Positions 1 to 5,878 of a DNA stretch of 64,000 nt are shown in pieces. Within the stretch, counting starts at the first letter, position 1, and each line of letters begins with the position of its first letter. A program made the position numbers and the translations under genes. This stretch comes from Methylocystis sp. H62. Its GTDB lineage: Bacteria; Pseudomonadota; Alphaproteobacteria; Rhizobiales; Beijerinckiaceae. The DNA is taken from assembly GCF_015709515.1 (NCBI RefSeq), contig NZ_JADNQZ010000058.1, forward strand, positions 372,001 to 436,000, in the 5' to 3' direction. The notes below the pieces were generated by a model. It was not told where the DNA came from. It did not search any database and saw only the letters and a program-made list of their open reading frames with translations.

Positions 1-806
1 TTCATGCCGAGCGAGATGCGGTGCGTCTCGTGATTGATCTTGATGATCTTCACCTTGACGGTCTGACCGATGGTCAGCACCTCGGACGGATGATTGACGC
101 GCCGCCATGCGATGTCGGTGACATGCAGCAGGCCGTCGATGCCGCCGAGATCCACGAAGGCGCCGTAGTCGGTGATATTCTTCACGACGCCGTCGATCAC
201 CTGTCCCTCTTCGAGGTTGGCGACGATCTCGTGGCGCTGCTCGGCGCGGCTCTCTTCGAGCACGGTGCGACGCGAGACGACGATATTGCCGCGCCGGCGG
301 TCCATCTTCAGGATGTGGAACGGCTGCGGCACGTTCATCAACGGGCCGACGTCGCGGATCGGTCGGATGTCGACCTGGCTGCGCGGCAGAAAGGCCACGG
401 CGCCGTCGAGGTCGACGGTGAAGCCGCCCTTGACCTGATTGAAGATGACGCCCTCGACCTTTTCATTGGTCTCGAAGGCCTTTTCGAGCTTGACCCAGCT
501 CTCTTCGCGGCGCGCCTTGTCGCGCGAAATGACGGCTTCGCCGAGCGCATTCTCGACGCGCTCCAGGTAGACTTCGACCTCTTCGCCTACTTGCGGGGCG
601 GGGTCGCGGCCATAGCCGGTGAATTCCTTGATGGCGACGCGGCCCTCGGTCTTGAGGCCAATGTCGATGACGGCGACATCCTTTTCGATGGCGACGACGC
701 GGCCCTTGATGACGGAACCTTCGAAGGCCTCGTTCTGGCCATAGCTTTCATCAAGCAGAGCGGCGAAATCTTCGCGCGTAGGCGCGCGATCGGTCGTGGC
801 GGACAT
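1..806 (-). CDS. rpsA: 30S ribosomal protein S1 (5' part, gene runs off the window)
   Basis: Ribosomal protein S1 binds mRNA on the 30S subunit and helps initiate translation of structured or weak-SD messages. About 268 N-terminal residues are visible, beginning MSATTDRAPTREDF. Three OB-fold S1 repeats can be read: the first from about residue 28 (GSVIKGRVVAIEKD), the second near 115 (VEGVIFNQVKGGFTVDL), and the third near 200 with the very typical ITDYGAFVDLGGIDGLLHV stretch. The ATG at 804-806 follows an AGGAGA Shine-Dalgarno. The C-terminal repeats lie beyond base 1, so the gene is truncated only by the window edge. In other alphaproteobacteria cmk usually lies upstream of rpsA; here the upstream neighbour is a divergent peptide operon. 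Confidence 0.97.
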   Translation of the reverse strand, partial: MSATTDRAPTREDFAALLDESYGQNEAFEGSVIKGRVVAIEKDVAVIDIGLKTEGRVAIKEFTGYGRDPAPQVGEEVEVYLERVENALGEAVISRDKARREESWVKLEKAFETNEKVEGVIFNQVKGGFTVDLDGAVAFLPRSQVDIRPIRDVGPLMNVPQPFHILKMDRRRGNIVVSRRTVLEESRAEQRHEIVANLEEGQVIDGVVKNITDYGAFVDLGGIDGLLHVTDIAWRRVNHPSEVLTIGQTVKVKIIKINHETHRISLGM

Positions 807-913
807 ATGTTCTCCTGAGAGCCCAGAGAGGGCGGCGCCGGCAAGGGTTAGCGTTGCAGATCGGCTTTCGGTATCGGACGTCCCCCGCGGCTAAAACGCG
901 AGGCTGGACGAAA

Positions 914-930
914 AGTTCGCTAAGCGAACT
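914..930. promoter_or_regulatory. Perfect inverted repeat AGTTCGCT-A-AGCGAACT
   Basis: An 8-bp perfect palindrome with a one-base centre, about 110 bp upstream of the rpsA start codon. Its tight symmetry suggests a dimeric regulator site rather than an RNA hairpin. No known operator consensus was recognised. Confidence 0.3.
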
Positions 931-1280
931 GCCGGCGCGGCCCGATGTCGAAAACCAAAGCGAATGCCCCGGCTTGGTTACCGAGGCGGGGCCTATCTAC
1001 CAGCGGCGCGCCGCCGTCGCAAGCGCGCCAAAAAGAAAACAGTCGGCGCCGCCTGCCCAAAGTCATGATATTGCACTGCAATAAGTTAACAATATACTGT
1101 TTTAATATAATAATCATAACTCAAAAAGGCTGATTTGTTGGCGAATTTCTCCCTAGCGGAATCGCAGCCGCACGCATAGTCTGCGCCGACTGCCAGGCTT
1201 CGGCGCGCCGCAGAACGTCAGCGGCGGCGAATTCGCCGATCGACAGGGGCGCCGGGACTTGGCCGAAGACCAGTGAACTT

Positions 1281-1308
1281 CGCCCTCGCCGTCCAGATGG
1301 CGAGGGCG
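1281..1308 (+). promoter_or_regulatory. 10-bp hairpin in the leader of the Cys/His-rich peptide gene
   Basis: CGCCCTCGCC and GGCGAGGGCG form a perfect 10-bp stem around an 8-nt loop (gtccagat), 44 bp upstream of the peptide ATG and ahead of the GAGGAG Shine-Dalgarno at 1341-1346. There is no U-tract, so it is not a classical terminator. It could be a 5'-UTR stability or regulatory element. That it is transcribed is inferred. Confidence 0.4.
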
Positions 1309-1352
1309 TCGACTTCCCGTCGTTGCGATAGGGATATAAAGAGGAGAAAGAG

Positions 1353-1583
1353 ATGAAGACGAATATTATTTCAGGTTCGGCTCTCGCCGCCGCCGCCGTC
1401 GCCCTTGCTCTGAGCGGCGCATCGGTTGCGCCCGCCTACGCGCATTCCGCGAAGTCGACCCACGCGAAGACTCATTGCGGCGCCAAGGGAAGCTGCCGCC
1501 ACATGGCCAAATGCCACCACAAGGCGCAGTGCCACCATCACAAGGGCCGCTGCAACATGAAGAGCCGCTGCCACAGCAAGTAA
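1353..1583 (+). CDS. Secreted Cys/His-rich small protein, probable MNIO-modified RiPP precursor (bufferin-like)
   Basis: A 76-residue protein with an N-terminal signal peptide (hydrophobic core about residues 8-26, likely cleavage after AYA at 28-30). The mature part is dominated by Lys, His and six Cys at 42, 48, 54, 60, 67 and 73, giving C-x5-C spacing three times, then C-x6-C and C-x5-C. About ten His residues surround them. Start supported by GAGGAG at 1341-1346. It is followed by a DUF692 (MNIO) enzyme gene and a DUF2063 gene, the context of bufferin precursors, which are Cys-containing, exported, post-translationally modified copper-binding peptides. The sequence does not read like the classic DUF2282 BufA1 family. 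Modification, copper binding and periplasmic location are inferences from context and composition. Confidence 0.8.
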   Translation: MKTNIISGSALAAAAVALALSGASVAPAYAHSAKSTHAKTHCGAKGSCRHMAKCHHKAQCHHHKGRCNMKSRCHSK

Positions 1584-1592
1584 TCGCCTTGT

Positions 1593-1621
1593 GCGGGGGC
1601 GGCGGCTACAGCCGTCCCCGC
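1593..1621 (+). promoter_or_regulatory. Strong GC hairpin between precursor gene and MNIO gene
   Basis: GCGGGG at 1593-1598 pairs with CCCCGC at 1616-1621, and GCGGCT at 1602-1607 pairs with AGCCGT (one G-U wobble), with a 3-nt bulge. It starts 9 nt after the peptide stop codon and lacks a U-run. RiPP operons often carry such an element between precursor and enzyme genes; it could stabilise the precursor mRNA or attenuate read-through. That role is inferred. Confidence 0.45.
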
Positions 1622-1672
1622 CACGCCGATGCGGCTCCGGCATGAGCGGCGATGCCTGAGAGGGAAGACGTC

Positions 1673-2518
1673 ATGGAAAAGCCCCCGCCGCTTGGCTACG
1701 GCTTGGGCCTGCGGCCGATCTATTATGAAGAGATCCTGTCGTCGCGCCCGCCGATCGACTGGTTCGAAATCATTTCTGAAAACTACATGCTCGCCGGCGG
1801 GCGGCCGCTGGCGATGCTGGATCGGATACGCGCCGATTATCCCGTCGTCATGCATGGCGTCTCGATGTCGCTCGCCTCAACCGATCCGCTCAATTTCGAC
1901 TATTTGCGGCAGTTGAAGGCGCTCGCTGAACGCATTCAGCCGGCATGGGTTTCAGATCACGTCGCCTGGACAGGCGTTCATGGCGTGACGCTCCACGATC
2001 TGCTGCCCATTCCCTATACGCGCGAGTCGCTTGCGCATATTGTCGAGCGCATTCAGCGGGTGCAGGATTTTCTCAAGCGCCGGCTGGTTGTTGAAAACGC
2101 CTCGACCTACGTGTCCTTTGTCGATTCCGAGATGAGCGAACACGAGTTCGTTCGCGAAATGGCCGAGCGCGCCGACTGCCTGTTGCTGCTCGACGTCAAC
2201 AATGTTTTCGTTTCTAGCTTCAACCACGGCTTCGATCCGGTCGCTTTCATCGATGGCGTTCCGGCCGATCGCGTCGTGCAATTTCACATGGCCGGTCATA
2301 CCAATAATGAGACTCATCGCGTCGACACGCACGATCAGCCGGTCTGCGATGAAGTCTGGGCGCTCTACGAGCACGCGCGTCGGCGCTGCGGCGACGTCTC
2401 CGCCATGATCGAGCGCGATGACAACTATCCGCCGCTCGCGGAGCTTTTGGACGAACTCCAGAATATGCGCGATATCGACGCCCGCATCTCAAAAGAGCGA
2501 GCGCTCAGCGCAGCATGA
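1673..2518 (+). CDS. bufB: DUF692/UPF0276 multinuclear non-heme iron oxidase (MNIO, MbnB/BufB-like)
   Basis: 281-residue TIM-barrel enzyme of the DUF692 family. Known members (MbnB, TglH, BufB) use a multi-iron centre and O2 to rewrite Cys or nearby residues in RiPP precursors. Family motifs visible: FEIISENYM (E36), MHGVSMSL (H61), WVSDHVAW (D95, H96), VVENASTY (E141, N142), LLLDVNNVFV (D174, N177), QFHMAGH (H205, H209), DTHDQ (H220, D221) and MIERDDN (E247). These are the expected iron ligands and neighbours; assigning each to a metal needs a model. The ATG at 1673 is chosen over 1652 because GAGAGGGA ends 7 nt before it. It lies 89 bp after the Cys/His-rich peptide gene and overlaps the next gene by 4 bp, so the three form one operon. 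Confidence 0.93.
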   Translation: MEKPPPLGYGLGLRPIYYEEILSSRPPIDWFEIISENYMLAGGRPLAMLDRIRADYPVVMHGVSMSLASTDPLNFDYLRQLKALAERIQPAWVSDHVAWTGVHGVTLHDLLPIPYTRESLAHIVERIQRVQDFLKRRLVVENASTYVSFVDSEMSEHEFVREMAERADCLLLLDVNNVFVSSFNHGFDPVAFIDGVPADRVVQFHMAGHTNNETHRVDTHDQPVCDEVWALYEHARRRCGDVSAMIERDDNYPPLAELLDELQNMRDIDARISKERALSAA

Positions 2519-3357
2519 AGCTCGCAGATTTTCAGTCTCTGTTTCAGCAGCGTGTGCTGGCCGGCTCTGGAGAGGCGGACGAGCCTCTCCTGAAAAAATT
2601 GCGTCCGTCGCCGCGCGGCGCCGCGCCGGAGACGCTGCTGGACGTCTATCAGACGGGCTACCGCATACGGCTGGCGGACTTTGTTTCGCAGGATCACCCG
2701 GGGCTTCGCGCGATTCTCGGAGACGAGGCGTTTGACGCGCTGGTCGACGACTACATCGACCAATGTCCGTCGCGCGATCCGAACGCGCGCTGGTTTACGA
2801 CCGGACTGCCGGACTTCATGCGCGAAAACGCGCGCTGGCGCGACGATGCTGCGGCCGTCTCCATGGCGCTGTTTGAGCGCGCCATGGTCGACGCCTTCGA
2901 CACAGCCGACGAAACGCCGTTGACGGTGCAGGCGCTGGCGGGATTTGCGCCCGACGATTGGGCGCGGCTCGCCTTCGAATTCGATCCGAGCCTGACGCTG
3001 CTCGAGCTCGTCGCCGGCACGATCGAGGCTTACGGCGCGGCGATCAGCGAGGAGGCGCCGGCGAAAGTCGATAAGCCCGCGGCGGGCGAACACATCGAAC
3101 ATGCCGCCGTATGGCGCGTCGATGATGAATCCGCCTACCGCCAGCTCGAGCCCGACGAATATGTCGCGCTTTCCGAAGCGCGCGCCGGGCACGCCTTCGG
3201 GGACATCTGTCAGATGGCCGCCTTTCAGCAGGCTGGCGAGATTGCGCCAGAGCGGCTGGCGCAATCTTTGTCGAGCTGGTTCGAGGACGGCATGATTATC
3301 GGCGTGCGCGTCCGCGAGGACGACGATCAAGCTTCGAACACGCCCTCAAGCGCGTAG
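2515..3357 (+). CDS. bufC: DUF2063 RiPP-modification partner protein (BufC/MbnC-like)
   Basis: 280 residues. The N-terminal ~95 residues look like the DUF2063 domain that accompanies DUF692 oxidases (FQSLFQQRVL near the start, then LLDVYQTGYRIRLADFVSQDHPGL and a FLR/AILGDEAFD-like helix region). The C-terminal half is less conserved and ends near residue 280 after a segment rich in acidic residues. Known partners of this type (MbnC, BufC) bind the MNIO enzyme and help recruit the precursor. ATGA overlap with the MNIO gene implies translational coupling. The last 31 bp overlap the 3' end of the convergent Fae-like gene. No DoxX-type bufD follows, so the locus looks like a minimal A-B-C version. 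Confidence 0.88.
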   Translation: MKLADFQSLFQQRVLAGSGEADEPLLKKLRPSPRGAAPETLLDVYQTGYRIRLADFVSQDHPGLRAILGDEAFDALVDDYIDQCPSRDPNARWFTTGLPDFMRENARWRDDAAAVSMALFERAMVDAFDTADETPLTVQALAGFAPDDWARLAFEFDPSLTLLELVAGTIEAYGAAISEEAPAKVDKPAAGEHIEHAAVWRVDDESAYRQLEPDEYVALSEARAGHAFGDICQMAAFQQAGEIAPERLAQSLSSWFEDGMIIGVRVREDDDQASNTPSSA

Positions 3358-3869
3358 TGCTGGACGCTCTTGCGGTTGGCGATGAGTTCGTCGGCCGTCG
3401 GCTCGCCCTTCATGGCGCGAGAGATCGCGAGCTTCGTCGCTTCGTAATTGGTGCGATAGAGATCTTTCTTGTCGAGCTCCGCATGGGTGGCGCACCGCGG
3501 ATCGAGCCAGACCATGATGATCATGCAGAGCTCGTTGAGCTGATCCTTGGGGAGAATCCCATCGGCGACGCAGTCGACGATGGCGTCGCCGGTCGCCGCT
3601 TGCACGACGCCGCCGAGAAGCTCGACGTAATCTTCCGATTTGACCGTCATTTTGGTGGTCATCATCGTCGCCGGCCGCACCTGCTGGTTGAGGTCGCGGA
3701 TGACGAACATGCGCGGATGGCCGGCGACTTGGCCCGCCATGCTGGCGAAGGCGTGCCCGACCGGGCCCTTGACGTTGCCGATCATCACTTCCGGCATGGC
3801 GTCGGTATATTGTCCGTCCGCGGCCAGAACCGTCGCTTCGCCCGTCGCTAGCCAGATATGCTCGGTCAT
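3327..3869 (-). CDS. Formaldehyde-activating enzyme homologue (Fae-like), catalytic His position substituted
   Basis: 180 residues, the normal Fae length. Canonical Fae condenses formaldehyde with tetrahydromethanopterin in methylotrophs. Family features seen: the MIGNVKGPVGHAFA segment, VRPATMMTTKMTV, and the very conserved NYEATKLAISRAMKGEPT near the C-terminus. In canonical Fae the catalytic His sits in AHIDLIIG; the aligned segment here is AMPEVMIG, placing Met25 at that position. This suggests a Fae2/Fae3-type paralogue with a different, perhaps binding or regulatory, role. The ATG at 3867-3869 is preceded by AGAGGAA. The gene converges on bufC with a 31-bp tail overlap. The alignment was done by eye. 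Confidence 0.85.
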   Translation of the reverse strand: MTEHIWLATGEATVLAADGQYTDAMPEVMIGNVKGPVGHAFASMAGQVAGHPRMFVIRDLNQQVRPATMMTTKMTVKSEDYVELLGGVVQAATGDAIVDCVADGILPKDQLNELCMIIMVWLDPRCATHAELDKKDLYRTNYEATKLAISRAMKGEPTADELIANRKSVQHYALEGVFEA

Positions 3870-4026
3870 CGTCGTTCCTCTTGCGTTGATCGAGGGCTCG
3901 ATAGCATCGCGCGCCGTTGCATGGAAGCCGCGATCCTCCTGCTGAGCGGCGTTGCCGCCGCATCGGCCGCACGTCATGATAGGCGGCGCGCGCCCTCAAT
4001 ATGCACGCTTCGTGAAGGGGAACCCT

Positions 4027-4407
4027 GTGACAGACGCTTCAACTCGGTCGTTACGGCTGTGCGCCGCGCTTGTTGCGGTTGCCTCCGTAGGAGCCGCAAC
4101 CTCGGCGCACGCCGGTTGTCCGCGCGCGCGTTCACAAAACAGCGACGTCGCGACGACGATCACCTTCGTCAATCAGTCGGGCGAATATCGCGGCATCTAT
4201 TGGAAAGACTTCTCCGGAAGCGACAAGAGTTATGGCGGTCTTAATCCTGGAGAGCGCAAAACGATCAGCACCTATCTGACCCATCCGTGGGAAATCACCA
4301 ACGGACCGGGAGATTGTTTGCAGCTCGTATTTCCGCGTCCGGGCGGCTCAATCGTGCGCCTGACGGCGCGCGGTCGGCGTGCGCAGCATCCTTCTCAGGG
4401 CGAGTAG
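4027..4407 (+). CDS. Secreted VHL-beta-domain-like protein
   Basis: 126 residues from a GTG start at 4027, chosen because GAAGGGGAA lies just upstream and because the reading from there begins with a clean signal peptide (hydrophobic residues 9-24, cleavage likely after AHA at 27-29). The mature part has the pattern ITFVNQSGEYRGIYWKDF...YGGLNPGERKTISTYLTHPWEI. This matches the beta-sandwich of the VHL beta domain, where the ligand is hydroxyproline in eukaryotes. Bacterial secreted versions are known as sequences but their function is not. Two Cys (31 and 102 or so) could form a disulfide. The C-terminus is basic. It stands alone between fae-like and pyrD. Confidence 0.6.
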   Translation: MTDASTRSLRLCAALVAVASVGAATSAHAGCPRARSQNSDVATTITFVNQSGEYRGIYWKDFSGSDKSYGGLNPGERKTISTYLTHPWEITNGPGDCLQLVFPRPGGSIVRLTARGRRAQHPSQGE

Positions 4408-4453
4408 CGATGGAGAATCGCAGGGGAAACCCCGTCGAGCGTTTCATCCGGCG

Positions 4454-5506
4454 CTAAAACGATTTCGCCCTTTTGCCGATCCTTGCGGCCAGCGCCTCTC
4501 TGTCTCGCGCGAGCGTTTCCACCAATCCGCGCTTGATGCGCGTGACCAGCCCTGGCCCCTCATAGATGAGCCCCGAATAAAGCTGCACCAGCGTCGCCCC
4601 GGCTTCGATTTTGGCGAGCGCCGCTTGCGCGCTGTCGACGCCGCCGACGCCGATCAGCGGAAACTGTCCTTCAACGCGCAAAAATGTTTGCGCGAGCATG
4701 CGCGTCGAGAGGTCGAACAGCGGCGCGCCGGAGAGGCCGCCGCTCTCCTTCGCCAAAGGCGAGTGCAGCGTTAGGGGCCGCGAAATCGTCGTGTTCGACA
4801 CGATCATGCCGTCGATGCGCTGATCGCGCGCGACGCGTACGATGGCGTCGAGCTGTTCGAGCGTGAGGTCCGGCGCGATTTTGAGGAGCAGGGGCCGCCG
4901 AACCGGCGCCGCGTCGCGCGCCTCGGCGACACGCGCCAGCAAATCTGAAAGCGCCGCCGGCTCCTGCAGATCGCGCAGGCCGGGCGTATTCGGCGAACTG
5001 ACGTTGATCGTGAAATAGCTCGCGACGTCGGCGAAGGCGCAAACGCCCGCGACATAGTCGGCGACGCGATCGCCAGCGTCCTTGTTCGCCCCGATGTTGA
5101 CGCCGACGATTCCTCGCCGGGCGCGCTTCGACAGGCGCGCCAGCGCCAACGCATGACCCTCATTGTTGAAGCCATAGCGATTGATGACCGCGTGGTCCTC
5201 GACGAGTCGAAAGGCGCGCGGCCGCGGATTGCCGGGCTGCGCGCGCGGCGTGAGCGTGCCGACTTCGACGAAGCCGAACCCCAAACCGAGCATCGCGTCG
5301 GCGACTTCGGCGTTTTTGTCGAAGCCGGCCGCAAGGCCGATCGGATTGGGAAAGTCGAGACCGAAGGCGTGAATCGCGAGACGCGGATCATTCGCCGGCG
5401 GCGGCCGACAGGGCAGCAGTTTCAGCGCGGCGATCGTCGCATGGTGCGCCGTTTCAGCGTCGAGCAGACGCAAAAGCGGCGATGCGATCGCGAAGGCGTC
5501 CGTCAT
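4454..5506 (-). CDS. pyrD: Dihydroorotate dehydrogenase (quinone), class 2
   Basis: 350-residue FMN enzyme that oxidises dihydroorotate to orotate in pyrimidine synthesis, passing electrons to the quinone pool at the inner membrane. Seen: the N-terminal membrane-associating helical region (residues 1-40), the FMN-binding [12 protein letters not shown] segment near 58, RYGFNNEG near 110, [11 protein letters not shown] with the class-2 catalytic Ser near 168-176, and the C-terminal LIGVGGVDS and [10 protein letters not shown] phosphate-site motifs. Length is typical. The start overlaps the end of the DUF952 gene by 4 bp, suggesting co-transcription with the upstream glucan genes. Confidence 0.97.
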   Translation of the reverse strand: MTDAFAIASPLLRLLDAETAHHATIAALKLLPCRPPPANDPRLAIHAFGLDFPNPIGLAAGFDKNAEVADAMLGLGFGFVEVGTLTPRAQPGNPRPRAFRLVEDHAVINRYGFNNEGHALALARLSKRARRGIVGVNIGANKDAGDRVADYVAGVCAFADVASYFTINVSSPNTPGLRDLQEPAALSDLLARVAEARDAAPVRRPLLLKIAPDLTLEQLDAIVRVARDQRIDGMIVSNTTISRPLTLHSPLAKESGGLSGAPLFDLSTRMLAQTFLRVEGQFPLIGVGGVDSAQAALAKIEAGATLVQLYSGLIYEGPGLVTRIKRGLVETLARDREALAARIGKRAKSF

Positions 5507-5847
5507 TTGTGGAGGCTGGAAAAATCATGCCGTCCGTCTGCGCCGAGGAGCAGCGGCTCGACGTTCGCCACCGTCTCGAGCGAAAGCGGCGCATAGAGAT
5601 GCGGGAAGAGCGCGCCGCCGCGCGACGCCTCCCATCTGAGCGCGTCGCCGAGCGCGGCGGCGTTCACCGCGACGAGCAGCAGATCGGTTTGGCCGGCGAA
5701 ATATTTCGCCGCAGTTTCCTCGACCTGATCCGCGGCCGAAAAATGAATGAAGCCGTCGGCGAGATCGACCGCCGCGCCGCTAAAGAGGCCGGCCGCTTCC
5801 GCCGCACGCCACTCGGACTGCGAAACGATTTTGTAAATATGCGTCAC
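5503..5847 (-). CDS. DUF952 family protein
   Basis: 114 residues. The DUF952 pattern is clear: [12 protein letters not shown] at the start, [31 protein letters not shown] in the middle, then [19 protein letters not shown]. The His and Asp/Glu residues of the FIHFS and FPHLY motifs are the conserved ones. The family has an ADP-ribosyltransferase-like fold in some analyses but no settled function. It lies between opgH (31 bp away) and pyrD (4-bp overlap) on the minus strand. Confidence 0.85.
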   Translation of the reverse strand: MTHIYKIVSQSEWRAAEAAGLFSGAAVDLADGFIHFSAADQVEETAAKYFAGQTDLLLVAVNAAALGDALRWEASRGGALFPHLYAPLSLETVANVEPLLLGADGRHDFSSLHK

Positions 5848-5878
5848 CGGCCCACCAGCCTTTGCTCCACGCGCCGAG

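Larger units (their letters stand above)
807..1352. other. 546-bp divergent intergenic region between rpsA and the MNIO peptide operon
   Basis: No convincing gene: the short ORFs here lack ribosome-binding sites and family resemblance. The middle (about 1080-1130) is markedly AT-rich against a GC-rich background, with runs such as ttaacaatatactg and ttttaatataataatc, and is the best candidate for promoters. A perfect 8-bp inverted repeat lies on the rpsA side (914-930) and a perfect 10-bp hairpin lies close to the peptide gene (1281-1308). Confidence 0.6.

Noticed and set aside
945-1133. Short overlapping ORFs (76, 65 and 62 codons) in the rpsA-peptide operon gap
   Set aside because: No ribosome-binding site, no family resemblance, composition changes abruptly into the AT-rich promoter-like stretch.
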